A DNA stretch of 64,000 bases from Endozoicomonas euniceicola (lineage in GTDB: Bacteria > Pseudomonadota > Gammaproteobacteria > Pseudomonadales > Endozoicomonadaceae), in the NCBI RefSeq assembly GCF_025562755.1, contig NZ_CP103300.1, positions 992,001 through 1,056,000 of the forward strand, read 5' to 3'. The notes below the pieces were generated by a model. The model made no database searches and was not told where the DNA came from. It worked only from the letters and a program-made list of their open reading frames with translations. The position numbers and the translations under genes are program-made. Each line of letters begins with the position of its first letter. Positions within the stretch are counted from its first letter, which is position 1. Positions 53,019-62,695 of this stretch are shown piece by piece.

Positions 53019-54149
53019 TTACTGGTCGAAATGAATAACGGTACGAATACTCTTGCCTTCATGCATCAGGTCAAAAGCGTCGTTAATCTTGTCCAGAGAC
53101 ATGGTATGAGTAATAAAGTCATCCAGCCTGAACTCGCCTTTCATATAACGCTCAACGTATTCAGGCAGCTCCGAACGGCCTTTCACACCACCAAAGGCAG
53201 AACCTTTCCAGACACGTCCGGTCACCAGCTGGAATGGCCGGGTAGAAATCTCCTGCCCTGCACCCGCCACGCCAATAATAACGGACTCACCCCAACCTTT
53301 ATGACAGCACTCAAGGGCGCTGCGCATAATATGAACATTACCAATACACTCAAAGGAGAAGTCCACACCGCCATCGGTCATATCAACAATAACTTCATGA
53401 ATCGGCTTCTCGTATTTTTTAGGGTTAACGCAGTCGGTCGCACCCAGTTTACGAGCCAGATCAAATTTAGTTTCATTAATATCAATCGCAATAATACGAC
53501 CAGCGCCTGCCATTTGCGCGCCAATGATGGCTGAGAGGCCAATACCACCCAGGCCAAACACAGCCACAGTATCACCAGGCTGTACATCAGCAGTATTGGT
53601 CACCGCGCCCATGCCGGTGGTGACACCGCAGCCAAGGAGACAAACCTCTTCAAGCGGTGCTTCAGGGTTAATCTTTGCCAGAGAAATTTCCGGCAGTACG
53701 GTGTATTCAGAAAAGGTAGATGTTCCCATGTAATGGTAAATGGGCTGCCCATCAATGGAAAAACGTGTAGTACCGTCAGGCATTAAACCTTTGCCCTGGG
53801 TTTCACGGATTTTCTGACACAGGTTGGTTTTGCCTGATTGACAGAACTTACATTCACCACATTCCGGCGTGTAAAGCGGAATCACATGGTCGCCCACTTG
53901 GACACTGGTGACACCTTCACCGACAGACTCAACAATACCACCACCCTCGTGACCAAGAATGGCTGGAAAGATACCCTCAGGATCATCCCCCGACAGCGTG
54001 AAAGCATCGGTATGGCAAACGCCGGTAGCGATCATACGGATTCTTACTTCACCGTACTGTGGCGGCATGACATCAACCATCTCCATGGAAAGAGGCTGAC
54101 CCGCTCCCCAGGCGACAGCGGCTCTGGACTTCAGTGTCTTTGCGGACAT
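53019..54149 (-). CDS. adhC: S-(hydroxymethyl)glutathione dehydrogenase, class III ADH
   Basis: A 376-aa zinc enzyme oxidising S-hydroxymethylglutathione to S-formylglutathione with NAD. Catalytic zinc region GVCHTDAFTLSG and GHEGGGIVESVGEGV, structural zinc CGECKFCQSGKTNLCQ, and the NAD fold VAVFGLGGIGLSAI are visible. The start at 54149 (MSAKTLKSRAAV) has AAGGAGAAT upstream; the frame runs open to 54248. With fghA it detoxifies formaldehyde. It is divergent from a lysR gene. Confidence 0.95.
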   Translation of the reverse strand: MSAKTLKSRAAVAWGAGQPLSMEMVDVMPPQYGEVRIRMIATGVCHTDAFTLSGDDPEGIFPAILGHEGGGIVESVGEGVTSVQVGDHVIPLYTPECGECKFCQSGKTNLCQKIRETQGKGLMPDGTTRFSIDGQPIYHYMGTSTFSEYTVLPEISLAKINPEAPLEEVCLLGCGVTTGMGAVTNTADVQPGDTVAVFGLGGIGLSAIIGAQMAGAGRIIAIDINETKFDLARKLGATDCVNPKKYEKPIHEVIVDMTDGGVDFSFECIGNVHIMRSALECCHKGWGESVIIGVAGAGQEISTRPFQLVTGRVWKGSAFGGVKGRSELPEYVERYMKGEFRLDDFITHTMSLDKINDAFDLMHEGKSIRTVIHFDQ

Positions 54150-54319
54150 TGCATTCTCCTTTATCTGTTGCGCATTCGGGCAACAAAACGTAAAAGCTTC
54201 AAGATGTAAACAGTATATTTTCTTACACACCCTATGATAATCCGCCAAATCGGAAATAGACTTTTGCAGCCTTGTAATAATGGGGCTTATAATTTTTTAT
54301 TTTTTCGTTCGGTGAATCC

Positions 54320-55240
54320 ATGGCCAACTGGGAAGGGATTAGAGAGTTTGTTGCTGTTACAGAAACTGAGTCGTTTACGCTGGCCTCTAAGCGTCTTGGA
54401 CTATCCATCGCCCAGGTCAGCCGCCAGGTCAGTGCACTGGAGCAGCGGCTGGCGACCAAACTGTTTTACCGAAGTACACGACGGGTTACAGTGACGGAAG
54501 CGGGACAGCTTTTTTACAACCACTGTCGTCCACTACTGGACGGACTGGATGAAGCGGAAGCCGTACTGACCTCGTTACAGACGCACCCCAGAGGCTCCAT
54601 CAAGGTCACCGCACCAGTGACTTTTGGTGAAAAATACATTGCTCCAGTGGTCAATGCCTATTGCTATGAATTCCCCGATATCAACGTTGAACTGAACCTG
54701 ACCAACCTCAGGGTTGACCTGATTGAAAATGGCATTGATCTGGCGATACGGCTGGGGCAACTGGACAGCTCTAACATGATTGCCCGACAACTGGGCGTCA
54801 GAAGCCAGCACCTGTGTGCCTCGCCGGAGTACCTGAAGCAGTTTGGCAGTCCTGAAACCCTGAATGACCTGGAAGGTCACAACTGTTTAATGGGAAGAAC
54901 GGATTACTGGCGCTTTGAGGAAAATAACCAGACCCGCAACCTGAAGGTAACAGGCTCTTTACGGTGCAACAGCGGCAACGCGTTGCTGGATGCAGCCCTG
55001 AAAGCATTGGGTCTAGTGCAACTCCCCAACCATTATGTTGCCCCGGCGATTCAAAGTGGAGAGTTAGTAGAGTTGCTGGCGGACTACCAGCCTCCTGCAG
55101 AAGGCATCTGGGTTCTGTATCCCCATAACCGACACCTGTCTACAAAAGTCAGTTTACTGATAGAACGGATTAACCAGAAACTTCAGAAGACTGATATGAC
55201 GACAAAAGTCAGGGCTCCCGGAGAAGGCCCTGACCTTTGA
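54320..55240 (+). CDS. LysR-family regulator, probable controller of adhC-fghA
   Basis: A 306-aa regulator with the N-terminal winged helix (SFTLASKRLGLSIAQVSRQV) and a substrate-binding domain (VTAPVTFGEKYIAPVVNAY). It is divergent from adhC with 170 bp between the starts, the classical LysR layout, so regulation of the formaldehyde genes is likely. Inducer unknown. The 3' end overlaps the terminator used by ybiT. Confidence 0.88.
   Translation: MANWEGIREFVAVTETESFTLASKRLGLSIAQVSRQVSALEQRLATKLFYRSTRRVTVTEAGQLFYNHCRPLLDGLDEAEAVLTSLQTHPRGSIKVTAPVTFGEKYIAPVVNAYCYEFPDINVELNLTNLRVDLIENGIDLAIRLGQLDSSNMIARQLGVRSQHLCASPEYLKQFGSPETLNDLEGHNCLMGRTDYWRFEENNQTRNLKVTGSLRCNSGNALLDAALKALGLVQLPNHYVAPAIQSGELVELLADYQPPAEGIWVLYPHNRHLSTKVSLLIERINQKLQKTDMTTKVRAPGEGPDL
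55208..55234 (-). terminator. Terminator of ybiT
   Basis: GTCAGGGC and GCCCTGAC form a perfect 8-bp stem with an 11-nt loop; on the minus strand TTTTG follows. It lies inside the last codons of the convergent lysR gene. Confidence 0.65.
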
Positions 55241-55256
55241 ATAATTGCGCTGGCTA

Positions 55257-56852
55257 TTACTCTTCTACCACGCCCTGACTACGCAGGTAGTCGTCGTAAG
55301 AACCGTGGAAATCGATCACGCCTTTATCGGTAATCTCGATGATACGGGTCGCTAACGATGAAACAAACTGGCGGTCATGGCTGACAAACATCAGCGTACC
55401 CGGATAGTTTTCCAGCGCCAGGTTAAGGGCTTCAATGGACTCCATATCCATGTGGTTAGTGGGTTCGTCCATCAACAGAATGTTCGGACGCTGCTGAATC
55501 AGCTTACCAAACAGCATACGACCCTGCTCGCCACCGGAAATCACCTTCACCGATTTTTTGATGTCCGCCTGGGAGAACAGCATTCGTCCCAGGGTGCCAC
55601 GAATGGTCTGTTCATCTTCACCTTCGTTCTGCCACTGGCTCATCCAGTCAAACAGGGTCATATCTTCTTCAAAATCAGCACTGTGATTCTGGGCGTAGTA
55701 ACCAATGTTGGCGTTTTCGGACCACTTAGCCGTACCGGATTTTGGTGCCATTTCACCCGCCAGCGTGTGCAGCAGCGTGGTTTTACCAATACCGTTCTGA
55801 CCAATGATGGCAACACGTTCACCCACTTCAACCATCAGGTTTACGTCTTTAAACAGTAACTCTTCGTAACCCTGGGACAGCTTCTCAACCACCAGCGCGT
55901 TACGGAACAGTTTCTTTTCCTGATCGAAGCGAATAAACGGAGTCTGTCGGCTGGATGGCTTCATCTCTTCCAGCTTGATCTTGTCGATCAGCTTGGCACG
56001 GGATGTCGCCTGTTTGGCCTTGGAAGCGTTGGCGGAAAAGCGACTGACAAAGTTTTGCAGCTCGGCAATCTGTGCTTTTTTCTTGGCATTATCGGCCTGA
56101 ATACGCTCTTTGGCCTGGGTGGCCGCCGTCATGTATTCATCATAATTGCCCGGGAACAGACGCAGCTCACCGTAATCAAGGTCTGCCATGTGGGTACAGA
56201 CACTGTTCAGGAAGTGACGGTCGTGGGAAATAATGATCATGGTGCAGTCGCGCTGTTTCAGCACGCCTTCCAGCCAGCGAATCGCATTAATGTCCAGGTT
56301 GTTAGTGGGTTCGTCCAGCAGCATAATATCAGGCTCGGCAAACAGCACCTGCGCCAGCAATACCCGCAATTTCCAGCCGGGAGCCACGGCACTCATCGGC
56401 CCGTAATGCTGTTCCAGTGGAATATCCAGCCCCAGCAACAGTTCACCGGCACGGGCTTCAGCAGAATAACCGTCCATTTCGCCAAACATAACTTCCAGGT
56501 CCGCAACCCGCATACCCTCTTCTTCCGTCATGTCACTTTTGGCATAGATACGGTCACGCTCTTCTTTGACTTTCCAGAGTTCGGTGTGTCCCATGATTAC
56601 GGTGTCAATCACGCTGCACTCTTCGTAGGCGAACTGATCCTGATTCAGCTTTGCCATACGCTCATTCGGGTCAAGGTTTACTGAACCAGCCGTAGCTTCC
56701 AGTTCCCCACCGAGAATCTTCATAAAGGTAGACTTGCCGCAGCCATTGGCACCGATCAGTCCATAGCGGTTGCCGTCACCGAATTTTACGGAAATGTCCT
56801 CAAACAGTGGCTTATCGCTGAACTGCATGGTGATGTTGGCGGTTGTGATCAA
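55257..56852 (-). CDS. ybiT: ABC-F family ATPase YbiT
   Basis: A 531-aa protein with two ATP-binding cassettes and no membrane part. Walker A: GANGCGKST and GQNGIGKTT. The first signature reads VAPGWKLRVLLAQ, a YbiT trait, and the second SGGEQGRMLFGKL; both Walker B strands end LLMDEPTN/LLDEPTN. The P-site-like linker lies between the cassettes. ABC-F proteins bind the ribosome E site and help stalled translation. The length matches YbiT closely. Confidence 0.92.
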   Translation of the reverse strand: MITTANITMQFSDKPLFEDISVKFGDGNRYGLIGANGCGKSTFMKILGGELEATAGSVNLDPNERMAKLNQDQFAYEECSVIDTVIMGHTELWKVKEERDRIYAKSDMTEEEGMRVADLEVMFGEMDGYSAEARAGELLLGLDIPLEQHYGPMSAVAPGWKLRVLLAQVLFAEPDIMLLDEPTNNLDINAIRWLEGVLKQRDCTMIIISHDRHFLNSVCTHMADLDYGELRLFPGNYDEYMTAATQAKERIQADNAKKKAQIAELQNFVSRFSANASKAKQATSRAKLIDKIKLEEMKPSSRQTPFIRFDQEKKLFRNALVVEKLSQGYEELLFKDVNLMVEVGERVAIIGQNGIGKTTLLHTLAGEMAPKSGTAKWSENANIGYYAQNHSADFEEDMTLFDWMSQWQNEGEDEQTIRGTLGRMLFSQADIKKSVKVISGGEQGRMLFGKLIQQRPNILLMDEPTNHMDMESIEALNLALENYPGTLMFVSHDRQFVSSLATRIIEITDKGVIDFHGSYDDYLRSQGVVEE

Positions 56853-57118
56853 ATTTTCGTCCTGCTTTTTTATCAGTGATAACGTTAAGGGGGCGCAGAG
56901 TACATGGCAAAGCCTGATGCTTCAATGACCAGAAATACGCACTGCATTCGATCAAGATTCAGACAAAACCGCAGGAAACTCAAGTTCAGACGACAGAGTT
57001 TGATTATATTGTCTTAATTAAATTTGTTTACTACGTTTATACCCTGCTCTGATTCCTCCTGTTTCGAAAAATTTACAGACGCTTTTTCTAATGAAATTAA
57101 TATCAAGGATAATGACAA

Positions 57119-57907
57119 ATGTATTATCGACATCTTATATCTATTCTGCTGTCTTGCCTTATGCTGTCGTCGCCTGTTATCGCAGACCCAAAAAAAGGTT
57201 ATCTTATCCTGAATATTCAAAACTTTGACTGGCCTGCATTCTTTAAGAAGGGGAAGTTATCCCTGACAAGCAATGAACGGGAAGGTTCGCTACCACTTAG
57301 AAGAATATCAGCTTTGCCACGTCGCATCTCACGAGATCAGATTCCATATAGCAGGGGTCTATATAACAATATAGAGACCATCCACCAAATTGGTGTGGAA
57401 TACTCCCGAAGAACCGGGCAAGATAGTGTACTATTTGAATTTGATCTGCCTGATAATTTATACCAACTGGGTCGTGATGGTCCCTATCCCGATGTCAGCG
57501 CTATAAATTTTCAAACTCGGGGTGAGTCTGATCAAAACCAAAACAGACGAGTAAACTTTTCACTTTTAACTTCCTGCTTCAGGAGCTCCCGACTAAATAC
57601 CAATGACAGTGAAAGCGGAAGACCCCTTATGGGTCATTTGATGTCAAGAAGTGGGTATGATAATTACTGGAATTCTGAACACTACTCTGGGTTTACTGCA
57701 GAAACAGGCCGTGTGATACCTGTTGAGCTAACATCCAGCGAAGAGGAGCAGAATAGCCACGTGTATTATTCGCTGATTCTGCCTCATCATGAACAGGTTG
57801 ACCTCCCACCCCCCCGCCCCGCAGGAATGGAACGTATGAGAACCCTGCTCGGCAAATTTTTTGCCATTTTTATGCTTGCATCTACCCAATCCAAACGTCA
57901 CCGTTAA
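57119..57907 (+). CDS. Exported protein of unknown family, paralogue 1
   Basis: A 262-aa protein with signal peptide LISILLSCLMLSSPVIADP. The mature part starts KKGYLILNIQNFDWPAFFKK and contains DSVLFEFDLPDNLYQLG and NYWNSEHYSGFTAE, conserved in the two tandem paralogues. A basic hydrophobic end (LLGKFFAIFMLASTQSKRHR) closes it. AAGGA precedes ATG 57119. No domain is recognised. Its upstream about 190 bp are repeated before the paralogues, so expression is likely shared. Confidence 0.75.
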   Translation: MYYRHLISILLSCLMLSSPVIADPKKGYLILNIQNFDWPAFFKKGKLSLTSNEREGSLPLRRISALPRRISRDQIPYSRGLYNNIETIHQIGVEYSRRTGQDSVLFEFDLPDNLYQLGRDGPYPDVSAINFQTRGESDQNQNRRVNFSLLTSCFRSSRLNTNDSESGRPLMGHLMSRSGYDNYWNSEHYSGFTAETGRVIPVELTSSEEEQNSHVYYSLILPHHEQVDLPPPRPAGMERMRTLLGKFFAIFMLASTQSKRHR

Positions 57908-57949
57908 ACCTGAAACGATCATAGGCCTCTGGGGAATGGAAGCCCATGG

Positions 57950-58269
57950 CTAACGGCTACTCAGTAGCCTCATCGCATTCAGTGTCACCAGAATCGTACC
58001 GCCTACATCAGACAGAACGGCTCCCATTAAACCAGTAATACCCAACAACGTTGTCAGCAGAAAAAGCATATTGATACCCAGTGACAATACAATATTCTGT
58101 CGCACAATCCCGGCAGTTCTTCAGGACAGGCTGATCATACCCGCCAGTTCCGGCAAACGTTCGTGGGTCAGTGCAGCATCGGCGGTTTCCAGTGCAACAT
58201 CGCTGCCGCATCCCATGGCAACAGCACCGATGCCATTGGCCTGCAATTCACGAATCGCATTCACCTTGT
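57950..58269 (-). pseudogene. Duplicated 3' end of zntA, copy A
   Basis: On the minus strand it ends with MRLLSSR-stop exactly like the full zntA and is nearly identical upstream, except for a 57-bp deletion between CCATGGCAA repeats (near 58216). It starts abruptly at the unit junction and cannot encode an ATPase. It fills most of the 556-bp gap between paralogues 1 and 2. Confidence 0.9.
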
Positions 58270-58463
58270 ATGACCAGAAACACTCACATTGTTCGATCAA
58301 GATATAAACAAAACATCCACAAACTCAAATTCAGACGACAGAGTTTGATTATATTGTCTTAATTAAATTTGTTTACTACGTTTATGCCCTGCTCTGATTC
58401 CTCCTGTTTCGAAAAATTTACAGCCGTTTTTTCTACTGAAATTAATGTCAAGGATAATGACAA

Positions 58464-59183
58464 ATGCATTATCGACATCTTATATCTATTCTGCTGTCTT
58501 GCCTTATGCTGTCGTCGCCTGTTATCGCAGACCCAAGAAAAGGCTATCTTATCCTGAATATTCAAAACTTTAACTGGCCTGCATTCTTTGAGAAGGGGGA
58601 GTTATACCTGAGAAGCTATGAACGGGAAGGTTTGCTACCACTTAGAAGAATACCAGCTTTGCCTCCTCACATCTCACAAGATCAGATTCTAAATGGAAGG
58701 GATCGATATAACAATACAGAGACCATCCACCAAATTGGTGCAATATACTCCCGAAGAACCGGGCAAGATAGTGTACTATTTGAATTTGATCTACCTGATA
58801 ATTTATACCAGCTGGGTTCTGATGGTCCCTATCCCGATTTCAGCGAAATTAATTTTCAAACTCGGGATGAGTCTGATCAAAGCCAAAACAATACCAATGA
58901 TAGTGAAAGCGGAAGACGCCTTATGGATCCGCTCATGCCAAGGATGGGGCATGATAATTACTGGAATTCTGAACACTACTCTGGGTTTACTGCTGAAACG
59001 AGCGAAGTTATACCTGCTGAGCTGTCATCCAGAAGAAGGGAACAGCGTGGCTATGTGTGTTATTCGCTGATTCTGCCTCATCACAGCCTCCCAACGCCCC
59101 GCCCTGCCGAAACGGAACCTGTGAGCCCCCGGGTTTTGCAACCATTGCCATCGTACCTGTTTCTACAGAAACGGAGCCTATGA
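58464..59183 (+). CDS. Exported protein of unknown family, paralogue 2 (altered end)
   Basis: A 239-aa protein with the same leader (LISILLSCLMLSSPVIADP) and conserved DSVLFEFDLPDNLYQLG and NYWNSEHYSGFTAE. About 20 residues after SDQ are deleted, and the end is replaced by TPRPAETEPVSPRVLQPL from a 60-bp direct repeat. It is probably still translated, but the changed C-terminus suggests decay or divergence. Confidence 0.65.
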   Translation: MHYRHLISILLSCLMLSSPVIADPRKGYLILNIQNFNWPAFFEKGELYLRSYEREGLLPLRRIPALPPHISQDQILNGRDRYNNTETIHQIGAIYSRRTGQDSVLFEFDLPDNLYQLGSDGPYPDFSEINFQTRDESDQSQNNTNDSESGRRLMDPLMPRMGHDNYWNSEHYSGFTAETSEVIPAELSSRRREQRGYVCYSLILPHHSLPTPRPAETEPVSPRVLQPLPSYLFLQKRSL

Positions 59184-59237
59184 GCCCCCTGGTTTTGCAA
59201 CCATTGCGATTGCGATCGTATCTGTTTCTACCGGACA
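59108..59237 (+). repeat. 60-66 bp tandem repeat at the end of paralogue 2
   Basis: Two copies each begin GAAACGGA(A/G)CCT and include GGTTTTGCAACCATTG. The second has a small GCGATT expansion. The repeat spans the stop codon of paralogue 2. Confidence 0.75.
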
Positions 59238-59310
59238 GTTCCGGCAAAACCCACCATGGCAACAGCACCGTTGCCACTGGCCTGCAATTCCCGAATCGCA
59301 TTCACTTTGT
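59238..59310 (-). pseudogene. Duplicated 3' zntA fragment, copy B (short)
   Basis: CCATGGCAACAGCACCGTTG and the following bases up to TTCACTTTGT match zntA, but most of the copy-A material is deleted. It ends at the same unit junction. The gap 59184-59504 contains this, the unit start and the shared upstream block. Confidence 0.8.
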
Positions 59311-59504
59311 ATGACCAGAAACACTCACGCTGTCCGATCAAGATATAAACAAAACATCCACAAACTCAAATTCAGACGACAGAGTTTGATTACATTGTCT
59401 TAATTAAATTTGTCTACTACGTTTATGCCCTGTTCTGATTCCTTCTGTTTCGAAAAATTTACAGCCGTTTTTTCTAATGAAATTAATATCAGGAATAATG
59501 ACAA

Positions 59505-60281
59505 ATGCATTATCGACATATTATATCTATTCTGCTGCCTTGCCTTATGCTGTCGTCGCCTGTTATCGCAGACCCAAGAAAAGGTTATCTTATCCTGAAT
59601 ATTCAAAACTTTAACTGGCCTGCATTCTTTAAGAAGGGGAACTTATCCCTGAGAAGCAATGAACGGGAAGGTTCGCTACCACTTAGAAGAATATCAGCTT
59701 TGCCACGTCACATCTCACAAGATCGGATTTTGTATAGAAGGGATCCATATCACAATACAGAGACCATCCACCAAATTGGTGTGGAATACTCCATAAGAAC
59801 CGGGCAAGGCAGTGTACTATTTGAATTTGATCTACCTGATAATTTATATCAACTGGATTTTCATGGCCCCTGTCCCGATTTCAGCGGAATAAATTTTCAA
59901 AGTCGAGTGGACTTTTCACTTTTAACTTCCTGGTTTTCCTGGTTTTGGAGCTCCCGACCAAATACCAACGACAGTGAAAACGGAAGACGCCTTATGTATC
60001 CGTTCGGGCCAATGACTGGGTATGATAATTTCTGGAATTCTGAACACTACTCTGGGTTTACTGCAGAAAGAAGCCATGTGATACCTGTTGAGCTAACATC
60101 CGGCGAAGAGGAGCAGAATAGCCTCGTGTATTATTCGCTGATTCTGCCTCATCATGAACAGGTTAACTTACCATCCCCCCCCCGCCTTTCACCACCTCAC
60201 AATGGAACTATGAGAACCCTGCTTGGCAAACTTTTTGCCACTTTTATGTTTGCATCTACCCAATCCAAACGTCACCGTTAA
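59505..60281 (+). CDS. Exported protein of unknown family, paralogue 3
   Basis: A 258-aa protein close to paralogue 1: leader LISILL-type (one substitution, IISILLPCLML), mature NIQNFNWPAFFKKGNL, conserved NSEHYSGFTAE and the TQSKRHR end. It differs mainly in the middle, where WFSWFWSSRPNTND replaces the paralogue 1 stretch. It lies convergent with zntA, 42 bp away, the ancestral position of the family. Confidence 0.75.
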   Translation: MHYRHIISILLPCLMLSSPVIADPRKGYLILNIQNFNWPAFFKKGNLSLRSNEREGSLPLRRISALPRHISQDRILYRRDPYHNTETIHQIGVEYSIRTGQGSVLFEFDLPDNLYQLDFHGPCPDFSGINFQSRVDFSLLTSWFSWFWSSRPNTNDSENGRRLMYPFGPMTGYDNFWNSEHYSGFTAERSHVIPVELTSGEEEQNSLVYYSLILPHHEQVNLPSPPRLSPPHNGTMRTLLGKLFATFMFASTQSKRHR

Positions 60282-60323
60282 ACCTGAAACGATCATAGGC
60301 CTCCGGGGAATAAAAGCCCATGG

Positions 60324-62519
60324 CTAACGGCTACTCAGTAGCCTCATCGCATTCAGTGTCACCAGAATCGTACCGCCCACATCAGACAGAACGGCTCCCA
60401 TTAAACCAGTGATACCCAACAACGTTGTCAGCAGAAAAAGCATATTGATACCTAGTGACAATACAATATTCTGTCGCACAATCCCGGCAGTTCTTCGGGA
60501 CAGGCTGATCATACCCGCCAGTTCCGGCAAACGTTCGTGGGTCAGTGCAGCGTCGGCGGTTTCCAGTGCAACATCGCTGCCGCGTCCCATGGCAATGCCC
60601 AGTTCCGCAGACTTCAGTGCCGGTGCATCGTTAATCCCATCACCTACCATGGCAACAGCACCGTTGCCATTGGCCTGCAATTCACGAATCGCATTCACCT
60701 TGTCTTCCGGCAACAGTTCCGCACGATAGTCAATGCCCAGCTGCCCGGCAATGGCGGCAGCCGTCCGGCGATTATCGCCCGTCAACATGGTGCTGCTGAT
60801 GCCCATAGCCTTTAATCGCTGCACCGCTTCAGCGGCGTCACTGCGCAATGTATCCGCCAGGGCAATCAAACCCTGAACCTGCTGATCTGCCAGCACAACA
60901 ACCACTGTATTACCCTGTGACTCCAGGGTGCTGATACGCTCCATCAGATTGGGTGTTTGCAAAGATTGAGGCAATACTTTTGGTGCGGTGATCTGTACCG
61001 ACCGACCACTCACAACCCCCTTAACACCCGCTCCCGGCATGACAACCACATCCGCAGCCTCGGGAACAGTAATACCCAGACGCTCAGCCCTGTTAATAAT
61101 CGCTGTAGCCAGAGGGTGGCTGGAACCCTGCTCAATGGCCGCTGCCAGAGAGAGTACGTCCCTGTCAGAGCCACTGCCAGAGCTAAAAAAGGGCTCTACA
61201 GCCGTCACTTCAGGTTTACCTTCCGTCAGCGTTCCGGTTTTATCAAACGCCAGATGTTTCACCTGTCGCAACTGCTCCAGAGCTGCACCGCCCTTGATCA
61301 AAGCACCAAAGCGGGCAGCGGCTGCCAGCCCGGAGGTCACGGCTGCCGGAATCGACACCACCAGCGCACAGGGACAGGCGATCAAGAGTAATGACAGCGC
61401 TTTATAGGCCCAGACAGACCAGCTTGCTGCAAATAATAACGGGGGAATAAACATGACCAGCGCAGAAATGCCAATCACCAGTGGGGTATACCAGGCACTG
61501 AAACGGTCAACCATCCGGGCAATGGGCGCCCTGCGTTCTTCCGCTTCCTCAATCAGCTGAACAATACGATCAATGGCATTGGAACCGGGCTCAGATACCA
61601 CTGTGACACGAACCACCTTGTCCACCACCAGATTGCCTGCCATTACTTTTTCACCTCTTAAGCGGCTGACAGGAATGGATTCGCCGGTTAAAGCGCTCTC
61701 ATCAAAGACACCTGTAGCTGAAGCATTGTCCCCCACATTGTCATCCAGTATGCAGTCAACGGGCAGACGGTCTCCGGGTCGGACTTCGATCAGGTCGCCC
61801 GGTTGCAGGAGCTCTGCTGGCACATCATGGATTCGCTGCCCGTTTTCTATCCGGATGGCGGTATCCGGAGTCAACTGCATCAGGCTCTGAACCCCAGCAC
61901 GGGCTTTTCGGGCCGCCACACTTTCCAGCATCTGACCTATTGAAAACAGCAGCAATACCAGCGTTGCTTCGAAGGTTTCCCCAAGAATCAGTGCGCCAAT
62001 AGCAGCCACCGACATCAGTGTCTCTATACCAAACCAGCTGCCATTTCTTGCCTGGGCCAGCGACTTGTGTATAAAAGGAATCAACCCGACGATTGCAGGT
62101 GCATAAAACGCCAGCTCTCCCCAACCAGATACCAGCACAGAAACCAATGCAGCCAGAACCGTCAATCCTCCAAGAAGTGACAGGTCAGGGTGTAATTTCC
62201 AGAAGGGTGGTTCTTCAGCCGTTCCCAGACTGTCTTCGAGGCGGAAACCGAGTTCAGTCACCTTCGCTTCAATAGCTGAGGCTTTAACAGAGCTGTCCAT
62301 GTCCACCAGCAGGCGTTCAGTTGAATACACCACCCGAACCTGGCTGACACCCTGCATTGCAGCCAGTGCCTTTTCTACCCTGGCGGCACAGCTCCCGCAA
62401 TCCATACCTCTGACAAACCACTTATAACGGAGCGGATCAACCGCTACATCAGACAGGGGTTGGGATCCTCTGTGAGTGAAGCTGCTGGAGGAACAGTTGG
62501 TTGAGCAGCATTTTTCCAT
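60324..62519 (-). CDS. zntA: ZntA-type heavy-metal P1B ATPase
   Basis: A 731-aa exporter of Zn, Cd or Pb. It has an N-terminal Cys-rich start (CCSTNCSSS), a metal-binding domain (RGMDCGSCAARVEKA), TGESIPV, the ACPCALVVSIP transmembrane motif, DKTGTLTEGKPEV, and GDGINDAPALK. ATG 62519 has GGAGAG upstream; the frame is open to 62573. CPCALV with the zinc-type surroundings separates it from the copper ATPase ccoI. A palindrome in its promoter is listed separately. Confidence 0.93.
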   Translation of the reverse strand: MEKCCSTNCSSSSFTHRGSQPLSDVAVDPLRYKWFVRGMDCGSCAARVEKALAAMQGVSQVRVVYSTERLLVDMDSSVKASAIEAKVTELGFRLEDSLGTAEEPPFWKLHPDLSLLGGLTVLAALVSVLVSGWGELAFYAPAIVGLIPFIHKSLAQARNGSWFGIETLMSVAAIGALILGETFEATLVLLLFSIGQMLESVAARKARAGVQSLMQLTPDTAIRIENGQRIHDVPAELLQPGDLIEVRPGDRLPVDCILDDNVGDNASATGVFDESALTGESIPVSRLRGEKVMAGNLVVDKVVRVTVVSEPGSNAIDRIVQLIEEAEERRAPIARMVDRFSAWYTPLVIGISALVMFIPPLLFAASWSVWAYKALSLLLIACPCALVVSIPAAVTSGLAAAARFGALIKGGAALEQLRQVKHLAFDKTGTLTEGKPEVTAVEPFFSSGSGSDRDVLSLAAAIEQGSSHPLATAIINRAERLGITVPEAADVVVMPGAGVKGVVSGRSVQITAPKVLPQSLQTPNLMERISTLESQGNTVVVVLADQQVQGLIALADTLRSDAAEAVQRLKAMGISSTMLTGDNRRTAAAIAGQLGIDYRAELLPEDKVNAIRELQANGNGAVAMVGDGINDAPALKSAELGIAMGRGSDVALETADAALTHERLPELAGMISLSRRTAGIVRQNIVLSLGINMLFLLTTLLGITGLMGAVLSDVGGTILVTLNAMRLLSSR

Positions 62520-62535
62520 GACGGCTCTCCATGAG

Positions 62536-62559
62536 ACATATAAATATATGCTTATATGT
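62536..62559 (-). promoter_or_regulatory. Palindromic operator candidate upstream of zntA
   Basis: ACATATAA-N8-TTATATGT lies 17-40 bp before the zntA start. The AT-rich 8-8-8 palindrome resembles sites of ArsR/SmtB-type metal repressors. No such regulator is encoded in the window. Confidence 0.45.
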
Positions 62560-62695
62560 TTGTCGAAAAACACATAAATGTCAATTTATTTGAATACGTA
62601 TTGCACTTAACCTGTATAAGCAGACCTGGCCTCTTTACTTTACCAGCCTGATTCATCTAATCTTTTTAAGCTTTGACCCTGCCTTCCGGACTTCC

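Larger units (their letters stand above)
56925..58269 (+). repeat. Tandem duplication unit 1 (secreted gene plus zntA 3' end)
   Basis: Three units begin with ATGACCAGAAA and end at zntA sequence CATTCAC[C/T]TTGT: 56925-58269, 58270-59310 and 59311-60703. Only the last joins on to the full zntA gene. The junctions are exact, which marks a tandem triplication that carried about 320 bp of zntA each time. Confidence 0.88.

Noticed and set aside
57014..57220. A 68-aa minus-strand frame repeated at 58359 and 59400
   Set aside because: It is conserved only because the duplicated unit is; it overlaps the leader of the secreted genes and has no ribosome site.
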